Below are positions 35,284 to 44,535 of a stretch of DNA of 46,388 nt, one piece after another. A model generated the notes under the pieces. The model saw only the letters and a list, made by a program, of their open reading frames with translations. It was not told the origin of the DNA and did not search any database. How positions within the stretch are numbered: position 1 is the first letter of the stretch; every line of letters begins with the position of its first letter. The position numbers were made by a program, and so were the translations under genes. Origin of the DNA: JADKIH01 sp031427625 (lineage in GTDB: Bacteria > Bacteroidota > Bacteroidia > AKYH767-A > 2013-40CM-41-45); contig JANPNV010000088.1 of NCBI GenBank assembly GCA_031427625.1, positions 1-46,388 of the forward strand, given 5' to 3'.

Positions 35284-36594
35284 ATGAAAATTGCAGTTGT
35301 AGGAACAGGTTATGTAGGATTAGTAACAGGAACGTGTTTCGCCGAAACAGGTAACCAGGTAATTTGTGTCGACATTGATAAGAATAAAGTGGAACGTCTA
35401 CAAAAAGGAGAGATTCCTATTTACGAACCACACCTTGATGTTATTTTCGAAAGAAATATAAGACAAGGACGACTTCAGTTTACAACCAGTCTTAAGGAGG
35501 GTATTAAAGACGCTCAGATAATTTTTCTCGCACTCCCTACTCCTCCAGGTGATAACGGCTCTGCCGATCTTAAATATGTTCTGAGTGTTGCCGCTGAACT
35601 TGGGCCACTTCTTACTAATTATTGTGTTGTCGTAAATAAAAGTACAGTTCCTGTTGGAACGGCAGAAAAAGTGAGAGCCGAAATTCTCAAGAACTGCAAA
35701 ATAGAATTCGATGTCGTTTCTAACCCTGAATTTTTACGTGAAGGGTTTGCCGTTGATGATTTCATGAAGCCCGATAGAGTAGTAATCGGTACTGGTTCTG
35801 AACATGCAAAAAAAATTATGTCTGAGCTTTATGCTCCTTTTGTGAGACAGGGAAATCCCATTTACTTTATGGATGAGCGGTCTTCCGAACTCACTAAATA
35901 TGCAGCCAATGCATTTCTTGCAACGAAGATTACCTTCATGAATGAAATTGCAAACCTTTGTGAAAAAGTAGGTGCAAACGTTGACTTTGTACGGACAGGA
36001 ATTGGCTCCGATGAAAGAATTGGAAAACGGTTTCTATTTGCCGGAATTGGTTATGGCGGTAGTTGTTTTCCGAAGGATGTACAGGCATTGGCACACACTT
36101 CCGAATTGCATCAGTACAATTTCGATATTCTACAGTCTGTTATGAAGGTTAACGAAAGACAGAAAAGCATTATCGTCGATAAGATAAATAAACATTTCGG
36201 AAATAATCTGAAAGGTAAAAAAGCTGCTCTCTGGGGACTGGCTTTCAAACCTGATACAGACGATATCCGCGAAGCTCCGGCACTTTATATAATTGAAGCA
36301 TTGTTGAAAGAAGGCGTTACTATAAGTGCTTACGATCCTGAAGCGATGCCGAATGTTTTAGCACAAATTGGCAACACAATTACATTTGGAAAAAATCAAT
36401 ACGAAGTATTACAGGATGCCGACTTCCTCATCATTGCCACTGAATGGCCTGCATTCAGGACACCACAATTTGAAAAGATGAAATCAATGATGAAGAACAC
36501 TCTCATCTTTGACGGAAGAAATGTGTACGATTTAGTACAAATGGAAGAACTGGGCTTTACTTATTACAGTGTAGGAAGAAATAAAATCAACTAA
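35284..36594 (+). CDS. ugd: UDP-glucose 6-dehydrogenase
   Basis: A 436 aa NAD-dependent enzyme making UDP-glucuronate from UDP-glucose. N-terminal Rossmann fold MKIAVVGTGYVGLVTGTCFA, KSTVPVGTAEKV, the FLREG motif, and catalytic C261 in GYGGSCFPKD. The C-terminal UDP-binding domain contains WGLAFKPDTDDIREAPAL. The type (short SDH with GSCFPKD) separates it from the WbpA-like dehydrogenase three genes on (GGHCIGVDP). An AAGGA stretch precedes the ATG. The next gene uses its product. Confidence 0.95.
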   Translation: MKIAVVGTGYVGLVTGTCFAETGNQVICVDIDKNKVERLQKGEIPIYEPHLDVIFERNIRQGRLQFTTSLKEGIKDAQIIFLALPTPPGDNGSADLKYVLSVAAELGPLLTNYCVVVNKSTVPVGTAEKVRAEILKNCKIEFDVVSNPEFLREGFAVDDFMKPDRVVIGTGSEHAKKIMSELYAPFVRQGNPIYFMDERSSELTKYAANAFLATKITFMNEIANLCEKVGANVDFVRTGIGSDERIGKRFLFAGIGYGGSCFPKDVQALAHTSELHQYNFDILQSVMKVNERQKSIIVDKINKHFGNNLKGKKAALWGLAFKPDTDDIREAPALYIIEALLKEGVTISAYDPEAMPNVLAQIGNTITFGKNQYEVLQDADFLIIATEWPAFRTPQFEKMKSMMKNTLIFDGRNVYDLVQMEELGFTYYSVGRNKIN

Positions 36595-36610
36595 AGAAAA
36601 TAACTTTTTA

Positions 36611-37579
36611 ATGAAGAGAATATTAATCACCGGTGCTGCAGGATTTCTTGGCTCCCATCTTTGCGACAGGTTTATCAAAGAAGGATATACCGTTATGGGA
36701 ATGGATAATTTAATTACCGGCGACATCAGGAACCTTGAGCATCTTTTTAAGCTGAAGGAGTTTGAATTTTACCACCACGATGTTTCCAAATATGTTACCG
36801 TACCTGGAAAGCTCGATTATATTTTACATTTCGCATCGCCTGCCAGTCCAATCGACTACCTAAAAATTCCTATCCAGACATTAAAAGTAAGTTCACTGGG
36901 AACACATAACCTTCTCGGTCTTGCCAAAGCAAAGTCCTCACGAATTCTTGTTGCGTCCACATCAGAAGTTTATGGCGATCCGCTTGTTCATCCGCAAACT
37001 GAAGATTACTGGGGACATGTAAATCCAATCGGTCCACGTGGTGTATATGATGAGGCCAAGCGTTTTCAGGAAGCAATAACAATGGCCTACCATACTTATC
37101 ATGGGGTTGAAACCAGAATCATACGAATCTTTAATACATATGGCCCAAGGATGAGACTGAATGATGGTCGTGTTCTTCCTGCTTTTATCGGACAGGCATT
37201 GAGAGGCGAAGACCTGACTGTTTTCGGTGATGGAAGTCAGACCCGTTCATTTTGTTATGTTGATGATCTTATAGAAGGAATTTACAGACTTCTTCTTAGT
37301 GATTATGTAATGCCGGTGAACATTGGTAATCCCGACGAAATAACAATAAGGGAATTTGCCGAAGAGATCATCAAGCTTACAGGAACGAATCAGAAGATTA
37401 TATCACTTCCGCTTCCACAGGATGATCCTAAACAAAGACAACCTGATATTACGCGGGCAAAAAAAATACTTAGCTGGGAACCGAAAATAGGTCGCGCTGA
37501 AGGCTTGAAGCGCACTTATGAATATTTCAAAAACCTTCCGAAGGAAGAACTATATAATTCAGCGCATCGTTTTGCCTGA
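36611..37579 (+). CDS. uxs: UDP-glucuronate decarboxylase (UDP-xylose synthase)
   Basis: A 322 aa extended SDR enzyme converting UDP-GlcA to UDP-xylose. NAD-binding GAAGFLGSHLCDRF, catalytic Y146-x-x-x-K150 in GVYDEAKRF, the Ser/Thr base in VASTSEVYGDP, and the UXS hallmarks FASPASPIDYLK and RIFNTYGPRMRLNDGRV. It begins 16 bp after ugd, which supplies the substrate. Some related enzymes give UDP-4-keto-pentose or UDP-apiose; the close match to UXS signatures favours xylose. Confidence 0.93.
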   Translation: MKRILITGAAGFLGSHLCDRFIKEGYTVMGMDNLITGDIRNLEHLFKLKEFEFYHHDVSKYVTVPGKLDYILHFASPASPIDYLKIPIQTLKVSSLGTHNLLGLAKAKSSRILVASTSEVYGDPLVHPQTEDYWGHVNPIGPRGVYDEAKRFQEAITMAYHTYHGVETRIIRIFNTYGPRMRLNDGRVLPAFIGQALRGEDLTVFGDGSQTRSFCYVDDLIEGIYRLLLSDYVMPVNIGNPDEITIREFAEEIIKLTGTNQKIISLPLPQDDPKQRQPDITRAKKILSWEPKIGRAEGLKRTYEYFKNLPKEELYNSAHRFA

Positions 37580-37621
37580 TGTTCTTATCACTAAATTTGA
37601 AAAAAAATAATACCGTTAAAA

Positions 37622-38200
37622 ATGGATAAAAAATATTTTGCTCATGATTCTGCGGTAATCGATAGCGGATCTGAAATAGGAGAAGGAACAAAAATCTGGC
37701 ACTTCTGCCATATAATGGGAGGATGTACAATTGGCGAGAATTGCAACCTCGGACAAAACGTGGTTATTTCACCGGGTGTAAAACTCGGCAGCAATGTGAA
37801 AGTGCAAAACAATGTTTCCATCTATACAGGTGTTACTTGTTCAGATGATGTATTCCTTGGGCCCTCGATGGTTTTCACCAATGTAAACAATCCACGAAGT
37901 GCAGTTATCAGACGTAATCAATATGTGTTAACGAATGTAGGAAAGGGTGCAACGATTGGCGCCAATGCAACAGTTGTTTGTGGAAATAATATCGGTGAAT
38001 TTGCTTTTGTTGGTGCGGGTGCTGTTGTTACAAAAGATATCCCGGCGTTTGCACTCGTTGTTGGTAATCCATCGCGACAAATCGGATGGATGAGTGAATA
38101 TGGTCATCGTCTGAAATTTGATTCTAACGGAATTGCAATTTGTCCTGAATCAAAACAGGAATATAAACTCGAAGGCAATAAGGTTAAGAGAATTAAATGA
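37622..38200 (+). CDS. wbpD: WbpD-like UDP-3-amino-sugar N-acetyltransferase (left-handed beta-helix)
   Basis: A 192 aa hexapeptide-repeat acetyltransferase. Turns such as IGEGTKIWHFCHI, IGENCNLGQNVVI, LGSNVKVQNNVSI and IGANATVVCGNNIG form the beta-helix. FTNVNNPRS and GNPSRQIGWM match the WbpD/WlbB group, which acetylates the 3-amino group of UDP-GlcNAc(3NH2)A. A short basic C-terminal tail with CPESKQEYKLEGNKVKRIK follows. Its stop overlaps the start of the WbpB-like gene by ATGA, so the two are translationally coupled. Confidence 0.9.
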   Translation: MDKKYFAHDSAVIDSGSEIGEGTKIWHFCHIMGGCTIGENCNLGQNVVISPGVKLGSNVKVQNNVSIYTGVTCSDDVFLGPSMVFTNVNNPRSAVIRRNQYVLTNVGKGATIGANATVVCGNNIGEFAFVGAGAVVTKDIPAFALVVGNPSRQIGWMSEYGHRLKFDSNGIAICPESKQEYKLEGNKVKRIK

Positions 38201-39237
38201 CGGTCGATAAAAAAATAAAATTTGCAATCGTCGGCAGCGGCCATATCGGCAAGAGACATGCTGAGATGATTCGCCGGAATCCGGAAGCAGAACTCGTTGC
38301 CATGTGCGACATCAGAGATAAATCTGAAACCGGCCTCGACAATATTGATATTCCTTTCTATCGATCCATCGATGAACTCATGAAATCGGGAATCGATATC
38401 GATGTTGTATCTGTATGCACACCAAACGGTCTTCATGCAGAACATACTTTGATTGCTCTCGAAAATAAAAAGCATGTTGTCATTGAAAAACCAATGGCAC
38501 TCAATGTTGCCGATTGCGAACGAATAATTTTCAAAGCTCTGCAGGTATCTAAGCAGGTCTTTTGTGTTATGCAAAACCGTTACTCTCCTCCTTCTGTTTG
38601 GATTAAAGAAATCGTTGAAGGAAATAAGATGGGAAAAATATTTATGGTTCAGCTCAACTGTTACTGGAACCGTGACGAAAGATATTATTCCGGAAAAAAC
38701 TGGAAAGGCTCACACGATCTTGATGGCGGCACATTGTTTACTCAGTTCTCTCATTTCATAGATATCATGTACTGGCTTTTCGGCGACATTACCGATATTA
38801 AAGCACGCTTTGCAGACTTCACTCACAAAGATCATACAGCCTTCGAAGATTCAGGAATAGTAAATTTCAATTTCGTCAATGGCGGAATAGGATCCATCAA
38901 CTATTCCACTTCCATTTGGGATTCGAATCTCGAGAGCAGCATTACAATAGTAGGAGAAACCGGTAGTGTAAAAATCGGTGGACAATACATGAATGAAGTT
39001 GAATACTGCCATATAAAAAATTACACCATGCCAATACTTGACCCTGTAAATCCTGCCAACGACTATGGCGCTTATAAGGGATCAGCGGCAAATCATCATT
39101 ACATAATTGAAAATGTAATCGACACAATCAAGGGACGAACAATCGTCACAACAAACGCTCTTGAGGGAATGAAGGTTGTCGACATCATCGAAAGAATATA
39201 TTCGCACAGGAATCTTCCACAATTAAAAAAAAGGTAA
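38197..39237 (+). CDS. wbpB: Gfo/Idh/MocA-family oxidoreductase, WbpB-like
   Basis: A 346 aa NAD-binding sugar oxidoreductase. Rossmann IVGSGHIGKRHAEMI, the EKPMALNVADCE catalytic Lys motif, and the C-terminal sheet region with WNRDERYYSGKNWKGSHDLD, GGTLFTQFSHFIDIMYW typical of WbpB/WlbA. In the known pathway it oxidises UDP-GlcNAcA at C3 and regenerates NAD with 2-oxoglutarate. Overlaps wbpD by 4 bp. Confidence 0.9.
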   Translation: MTVDKKIKFAIVGSGHIGKRHAEMIRRNPEAELVAMCDIRDKSETGLDNIDIPFYRSIDELMKSGIDIDVVSVCTPNGLHAEHTLIALENKKHVVIEKPMALNVADCERIIFKALQVSKQVFCVMQNRYSPPSVWIKEIVEGNKMGKIFMVQLNCYWNRDERYYSGKNWKGSHDLDGGTLFTQFSHFIDIMYWLFGDITDIKARFADFTHKDHTAFEDSGIVNFNFVNGGIGSINYSTSIWDSNLESSITIVGETGSVKIGGQYMNEVEYCHIKNYTMPILDPVNPANDYGAYKGSAANHHYIIENVIDTIKGRTIVTTNALEGMKVVDIIERIYSHRNLPQLKKR

Positions 39238-39252
39238 CACTCCATATATACT

Positions 39253-40542
39253 ATGTATAAGGATCTCATTGAAAAGAAAAAGAAACTGGCCGTAATCGGA
39301 CTCGGCTATGTAGGTCTTCCAATTGCTTTGGAATTTGCCGGACACATCGACGTGATCGGCTTCGACATAAACGACCAACGTCTTGATAAAATGCGTAAAG
39401 GCGATGATCCAAGTGGAGAATTGAAACCGGAAGCATTTAAAAACAAATCCATTGAATTTACTTCTTCCATCGATAAGCTGGGCGAAGCATCATTTTATAT
39501 TGTTACGGTACCTACACCGATCGACGAGCACAATCTGCCTGATTTAAAACCAATCCTTAGTGCAACACGATCAATCGGCAAAGTTTTAAAGAAGGGTGAC
39601 TATGTCGTTTACGAATCAACCGTCTATCCAGGTTGTACGGAAGAAGATTGTATCCCTATCCTCGAAGAACTTTCGGGACTGAAATATATTGTTGATTTCA
39701 AAGCCGGTTATTCACCCGAGCGAATTAATCCCGGAGATACAGAACACACGATAACAAAAATACTAAAGGTGATTTCCGGTAGCGATGAGGAAGCTCTTGA
39801 TCAAATCGCGCTGACATATCAGATTATCGTGAAGGCTGGAGTTCATCGCGCTCCATCAATAAAAGTTGCCGAGGCAGCAAAGATTATTGAGAATACACAG
39901 CGCGACGTGAACATTGCACTTATGAATGAGCTCAGCATCATCTTCAACAAGATGGGCATAAATACTTACGACGTACTTGAAGCGGCCGGAACGAAATGGA
40001 ACTTTATCCGCTTCCAGCCGGGACTTGTCGGAGGACATTGCATTGGAGTAGATCCATATTATCTAACATACAAAGCGCAGGAACTTGGATATCATGCCCA
40101 AGTCATTAACAGCGGAAGATATGTGAACGACAGTATGGGATTTTATGTAGCAAAGCAGACGGTAAAGAAAATTATTGCTGCAGGAAAGGATGTGTCGAAG
40201 GCAAAAGTTCTCGTTATGGGTGCGACATTTAAAGAAAATGTGGAAGACATACGAAATTCGAAAGTTGCTGATGTGGTGAAAGAATTAAATTCTTACGGAG
40301 TAACGGTTGAAGTAATCGATCCCCGTGCGAATAGTGAAGAGCTGCATCAGGAATATGGATTCGAACTGGTGAAAAAAACAGGCAACGATTACGATGCAAT
40401 AATCATCGCAGTAAATCATGATGAGTATAAATCTCTAACAGAAGAATGGTTTGCGTCAGCACTTAAACCCGATGGACTTGTAGTTGATCTGAAGGGTGCC
40501 ATGAAAGGAAAAATTAAAAAATTAATTTACTGGAGTCTGTAA
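39253..40542 (+). CDS. wbpA: UDP-N-acetylhexosamine 6-dehydrogenase, WbpA/TviB-like
   Basis: A 429 aa nucleotide-sugar dehydrogenase. GLGYVGLPIALEFA, VPTPIDEHNLPDL, YESTVYPGCTEEDC, AGYSPERINPGD and the catalytic Cys in GLVGGHCIGVDPYYLTYKA mark the UDP-HexNAc branch (WbpA, TviB, WbpO), not UDP-glucose. In this setting it most likely makes UDP-GlcNAcA for WbpB, WbpE and WbpD. UDP-GalNAcA production together with the WbpP-like epimerase is the main alternative. Two bases separate its stop from galE. Confidence 0.9.
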   Translation: MYKDLIEKKKKLAVIGLGYVGLPIALEFAGHIDVIGFDINDQRLDKMRKGDDPSGELKPEAFKNKSIEFTSSIDKLGEASFYIVTVPTPIDEHNLPDLKPILSATRSIGKVLKKGDYVVYESTVYPGCTEEDCIPILEELSGLKYIVDFKAGYSPERINPGDTEHTITKILKVISGSDEEALDQIALTYQIIVKAGVHRAPSIKVAEAAKIIENTQRDVNIALMNELSIIFNKMGINTYDVLEAAGTKWNFIRFQPGLVGGHCIGVDPYYLTYKAQELGYHAQVINSGRYVNDSMGFYVAKQTVKKIIAAGKDVSKAKVLVMGATFKENVEDIRNSKVADVVKELNSYGVTVEVIDPRANSEELHQEYGFELVKKTGNDYDAIIIAVNHDEYKSLTEEWFASALKPDGLVVDLKGAMKGKIKKLIYWSL

Positions 40543-40543
40543 A

Positions 40544-41566
40544 ATGAAAATACTAGTCACTGGTGGAACAGGATACATTGGCTCTCATACAGTCGTAGAG
40601 CTTCTTGCAAAAGGATACGAACCCGTTATTGCCGATGACCTCAGCAATTCGCGTGTAGATGTGCTTGATGCAATCGAACAGATTACAGGTAAGAAAGTGC
40701 CGTTTTATCAGGTAAATCTTTGCGACAAAAAGATGACGGATGAAATTTTCAGGTCCAACGACATAAAGGCCACTATTCATTTTGCCGCATGGAAAGCTGT
40801 CGGCGAATCGGTAGATCATCCATTAAAATATTATAAAAACAATTTACTTTCTCTGATCAACCTTCTGGAAATTTATCAGGAGAGAAATCTCAATAATTTT
40901 GTTTTCTCATCCTCCTGTTCGGTTTACGGGCAGTCGGAACAACTTCCTGTAAAGGAAGATACACCGCTAATGAAAGCCGAATCGCCCTATGGAAATACAA
41001 AGCAGATTGGTGAAGAAATATTAAGGGACGCAATAAAATCAACGGGGTTCAGCGGAATTGCATTGAGATATTTCAATCCAGCCGGCTCACATGCCAGTGC
41101 ATTGATCGGAGAATATCCATTACAGGCGCCAACGAATCTTGTTCCTGTAATCACGCAAACTGTTATAGGCAAACGTGAAGCAATGACAATTTACGGAGGT
41201 GATTACAATACTGCCGACGGAACATGCGTACGCGATTATGTGCATGTAGTTGATATTGCCAAAGCGCATGTATTAGCAATTGAAAGACAGATCAGCAATA
41301 AAAATAAACAGCCATACGAAGTATTTAACCTTGGTTCCGGATCAGGAAATACGGTTCTGGAGGCACTCAAATCATTCGAACGGGTAACCGGTAAAAAAGT
41401 AAATTACAAAATTGGGCCAAGAAGAAGTGGCGATGTAGAAAAAATTTACGCCGATACATCATTTGCAAAAAACGAACTTGGATGGAAATGCGGGCTTGAT
41501 CTCGATGATATTATGAAGTCTGCTTGGGAATGGGAATTGAAATTAAACGAACGCATCAGCATTTGA
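40544..41566 (+). CDS. galE: UDP-glucose 4-epimerase
   Basis: A 340 aa extended SDR that interconverts UDP-Glc and UDP-Gal (possibly HexNAc forms). NAD motif GGTGYIGSHTVVEL, AAWKAVGESVDHP, SSSCSVYG, Y149-x-x-x-K153 in SPYGNTKQIGEEIL, RYFNPAGSHASALIGE and GTCVRDYVHVVDIAKAH are all canonical GalE. Starts 1 bp after the preceding stop. Confidence 0.95.
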   Translation: MKILVTGGTGYIGSHTVVELLAKGYEPVIADDLSNSRVDVLDAIEQITGKKVPFYQVNLCDKKMTDEIFRSNDIKATIHFAAWKAVGESVDHPLKYYKNNLLSLINLLEIYQERNLNNFVFSSSCSVYGQSEQLPVKEDTPLMKAESPYGNTKQIGEEILRDAIKSTGFSGIALRYFNPAGSHASALIGEYPLQAPTNLVPVITQTVIGKREAMTIYGGDYNTADGTCVRDYVHVVDIAKAHVLAIERQISNKNKQPYEVFNLGSGSGNTVLEALKSFERVTGKKVNYKIGPRRSGDVEKIYADTSFAKNELGWKCGLDLDDIMKSAWEWELKLNERISI

Positions 41567-41573
41567 AAACGAT

Positions 41574-42641
41574 ATGAGTACCTATAAAAGAAATATACTA
41601 ATCACAGGTGGTGCTGGTTTTATTGGATCCCATCTGGTCAGGCTTTTCGTTACGAAATATCCTGATTACAGAATTGTTAACTTCGACAAACTAACTTATG
41701 CCGGTAACCTCTCAAGTCTGAAAGATGTGGAAAACAGCAATAATTATGTTTTCGTAAAAGGCGATATCAACGATGTAGAATCTGTGAACCGTGTTTTTTC
41801 TGATTATAACATAGACTCTGTCATCCATCTTGCAGCTGAATCGCATGTCGACAGAAGCATTTCGAATCCAATTGAATTTGTGATGACGAATGTAGTGGGC
41901 ACTGCGAATCTGCTTAATGCGGCAAAAGTTTTCTGGAAAGATGTCTCAATGGGCAGAAATATTTTCTATCATGTCTCGACCGATGAAGTATATGGGTCGC
42001 TTGGAGCTACAGGATTTTTTACTGAAAAAAGTCCATACGATCCGCATAGCCCATACTCTGCTTCAAAAGCAGGATCCGATCATCTTGTACGCGCCTATCT
42101 GGACACTTACAAACTTCCTGTTATTATTTCAAACTGCTCAAATAATTACGGCTCTTACCAATTTCCGGAGAAACTTATTCCGCTGGCGATAAACAACATC
42201 AAAAACAATCAACCTGTTCCTGTTTATGGTAAAGGTGAAAATATTCGCGACTGGCTTTTCGTGGAAGATCATACGAATGCAATCGACATCATCTTTCACA
42301 ATGCTACGCCTGGCGAAACCTATAACATCGGCGGCAACAACGAATGGAAAAACATCGACCTAATACATCTATTGTGTTCGATAATGGATCACCGGCTGAA
42401 GAGAGAGGCGGGAACTTCCTCAAAACTTATCACCTTTGTTAAAGACCGTGCAGGTCATGATCTTCGATACGCAATTGATTCCACTAAGCTTCAGAATGAA
42501 CTCGGATGGAAACCATCGTTGCAATTTGCAGAAGGCCTTGAAAAAACCGTCGATTGGTACCTTGCAAACGAAGAATGGCTGAACGAACTCACATCTGGAA
42601 GCTATCAGCATTATTACGAACAGCAATACACAAACCGATAA
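41574..42641 (+). CDS. rfbB: dTDP-glucose 4,6-dehydratase
   Basis: A 355 aa SDR making dTDP-4-keto-6-deoxyglucose. GGAGFIGSHLVRLFVTKYP, LTYAGNLSSLKDVE, HLAAESHVDRSI, HVSTDEVYGSLG (active-site T-D-E), YSASKAGSDHLVRAY and NCSNNYGSYQFPEKLIPL are the RmlB signatures. The partners rfbA, rfbC and rfbD are not in the window, so the final deoxysugar cannot be named. 7 bp after galE. Confidence 0.95.
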   Translation: MSTYKRNILITGGAGFIGSHLVRLFVTKYPDYRIVNFDKLTYAGNLSSLKDVENSNNYVFVKGDINDVESVNRVFSDYNIDSVIHLAAESHVDRSISNPIEFVMTNVVGTANLLNAAKVFWKDVSMGRNIFYHVSTDEVYGSLGATGFFTEKSPYDPHSPYSASKAGSDHLVRAYLDTYKLPVIISNCSNNYGSYQFPEKLIPLAINNIKNNQPVPVYGKGENIRDWLFVEDHTNAIDIIFHNATPGETYNIGGNNEWKNIDLIHLLCSIMDHRLKREAGTSSKLITFVKDRAGHDLRYAIDSTKLQNELGWKPSLQFAEGLEKTVDWYLANEEWLNELTSGSYQHYYEQQYTNR

Positions 42642-42672
42642 TCATTATTCCGAATTGAATATATTTGCCACA

Positions 42673-43668
42673 ATGAGTAAAACTCCTTTTCATATAGCCG
42701 ACTTAAGCAAACTCTCTTTCCTCATTACGGGTGGAGCAGGATTCATCGGTTCCAATCTTGTCCAGTATCTTGTAAAACACAATGCAGGAAAAATAAGGGT
42801 GCTCGACAATCTGGCTACAGGGAATGTTAAAAATATTTCTGGCATCAATAAAACTCAGTTTGAATTTATTGAAGGCGACATTCGTGATCCTGACACATGT
42901 AGAAAAAGCTGTGAGGGAATCGACTATGTTTCTCATCAGGCTGCACTCGGTTCTGTTCCACGTTCGGTGAAGGACCCGCAAAGTACACATGCTGTCAACT
43001 CTACAGGATTCCTCAATATGATTGTTGCTGCAAGAGATGCAGGAGTGAAACGCTTCGTTTATGCTAGTTCATCCTCTGTTTATGGCGACCATCCCGGACT
43101 TCCAAAAAAAGAAGATGAAACTGGAAATCCGCTTTCTCCTTATGCCGTCAGCAAAAAATCAAATGAATTATATGCACGCGTTTTCGCAGAAACATATAAC
43201 ATGGAAGTTATCGGACTACGATACTTCAACGTCTTTGGCCCCAATCAAAGTCCGGACGGACCATATGCAGCCGTAATTCCTCTCTTCATGCAAGGTGTGC
43301 TCGAAAACAAATCACCATCAATAGACGGCGATGGCGAACAGTCGCGTGATTTTACTTTTGTTGAAAATGCAGTACAGGCAAACATACTTGCATTGCTTAC
43401 GACTAACAAAGAGGCGCTTAACAAAATCTACAACGTTGCTGTAGGTGAACGAGTAACTGTTAATGAGCTTTTTAATGTTGTAGCAGGTCTCGTCAAATCT
43501 GAATTGAAACCCTTCTACAGAGCTTCCCGCCCTGGTGATGTGAGAGATTCGCTTGCAGATATTTCTGCCGCCAAAAAATTTCTGGGATACAACCCAACTG
43601 TCCGCATAGAGGAAGGACTGAAACTAACCCTTGAATGGTTTCGTCAGTCACTGGTAAAATCATATTAA
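42673..43668 (+). CDS. wbpP: UDP-N-acetylhexosamine(uronate) 4-epimerase, WbpP/TviC-like
   Basis: A 331 aa extended SDR. ITGGAGFIGSNLVQYL, HQAALGSVPRSVKDP, YASSSSVYGDHPGLPK, SPYAVSKKSNELYA and GLRYFNVFGPNQSPDGPYAAV match the WbpP/TviC epimerases acting on UDP-GlcNAc or UDP-GlcNAcA. The ATG at 42673 is preferred over the TTG at 42655. The TATATTTG at 42660-42667 matches the -7 consensus 5 bp before this ATG, but the gene lies in a tight operon, so it may be chance. Confidence 0.88.
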   Translation: MSKTPFHIADLSKLSFLITGGAGFIGSNLVQYLVKHNAGKIRVLDNLATGNVKNISGINKTQFEFIEGDIRDPDTCRKSCEGIDYVSHQAALGSVPRSVKDPQSTHAVNSTGFLNMIVAARDAGVKRFVYASSSSVYGDHPGLPKKEDETGNPLSPYAVSKKSNELYARVFAETYNMEVIGLRYFNVFGPNQSPDGPYAAVIPLFMQGVLENKSPSIDGDGEQSRDFTFVENAVQANILALLTTNKEALNKIYNVAVGERVTVNELFNVVAGLVKSELKPFYRASRPGDVRDSLADISAAKKFLGYNPTVRIEEGLKLTLEWFRQSLVKSY

Positions 43669-43669
43669 C

Positions 43670-44425
43670 ATGTCACTTTTCGGATCATTATTTTCTAATA
43701 AGAAAAAGGAGTCGGATTATCCGAAGTTGAAAGATTTTTCTTCCGTAGTTACCGACATTCACAGTCATTTAATTCCGGGGATCGATGATGGTGTAAAAAC
43801 CATGGAGGAGTCGATAGACATGATCAGAAAGTTTTCTGAGCTAGGCTTTAAAAAAATCGTGACTACTCCGCATGTAATGAGCGATTTTTATAAAAACACT
43901 TCTGAAAATATTCTCGAAGGTGTTGAACAGGTTCGCATTGCATTAAAGCAGGCTGGAATTCATATGCAACTCGATGCTGCAGCGGAATATTACCTCGATG
44001 AAGGATTTATCAGTAAACTTTCTAAGGAACGCATGCTGACTATTAGAGAAAATTATCTGTTGTTCGAAATTTCCTACATCAATCCACCTGATAATATCTA
44101 CACTGTTATTTTCGATATCATCGTCAAAGGCTACACTCCTCTCCTGGCACACCCTGAACGCTATGATTACTGGTATGAAAAATTCGATGAGTATGTAAGA
44201 CTGAAAGAAGCAGGGGCACTTTTTCAGATAAATATAAATTCCTTAACCGGGTATTATGGTATCGCCGCAAAACGAACTGCTGAAAGGTTAATCGACGAAA
44301 AAATGGTAGACTTTATTGGTAGCGATCTGCATGGAAACAGACACATGCAAGGTCTACATCATGTACTTAATGAAAAATATTTTCATAAACTAATGGCGCA
44401 GGGAATTAAGAATCCGTTGCTTTAA
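43670..44425 (+). CDS. PHP-family tyrosine-protein phosphatase, CpsB/YwqE-like
   Basis: A 251 aa manganese-dependent phosphatase of the PHP fold, likely dephosphorylating a BY-kinase. Metal ligands are visible as H31 and H33 in DIHSHLIPGIDDG, TTPHVM, the Glu in AAEYYLDEG, LLAHPERYDYW and GSDLHGNRHM. In Gram-positive capsule systems, CpsB acts with the kinase CpsD. Here no Wzc/CpsD kinase or Wzx/Wzy is in the window. It starts 1 bp after the epimerase stop, so it appears to be the last gene of the sugar operon. Confidence 0.9.
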   Translation: MSLFGSLFSNKKKESDYPKLKDFSSVVTDIHSHLIPGIDDGVKTMEESIDMIRKFSELGFKKIVTTPHVMSDFYKNTSENILEGVEQVRIALKQAGIHMQLDAAAEYYLDEGFISKLSKERMLTIRENYLLFEISYINPPDNIYTVIFDIIVKGYTPLLAHPERYDYWYEKFDEYVRLKEAGALFQININSLTGYYGIAAKRTAERLIDEKMVDFIGSDLHGNRHMQGLHHVLNEKYFHKLMAQGIKNPLL

Positions 44426-44535
44426 ACTGTTAGTTTATTATTTCTTTTAATAGCAAAGAATACGCTCTGTTGATAATGACTATATCAGAAAACATAATAA
44501 ACACCAGGTTATCATGGTTCTTACCAATATTTTTT

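Noticed and set aside
42660..42667. Internal promoter before the WbpP-like gene
   Set aside because: The -7 match is perfect, but there is no -33 box and the gene sits 31 bp downstream of rfbB in an apparent operon; probably chance.
34052..44425. Complete capsule or O-antigen locus
   Set aside because: No glycosyltransferase, Wzx, Wzy, Wza or Wzc is present, so only precursor synthesis is supported.
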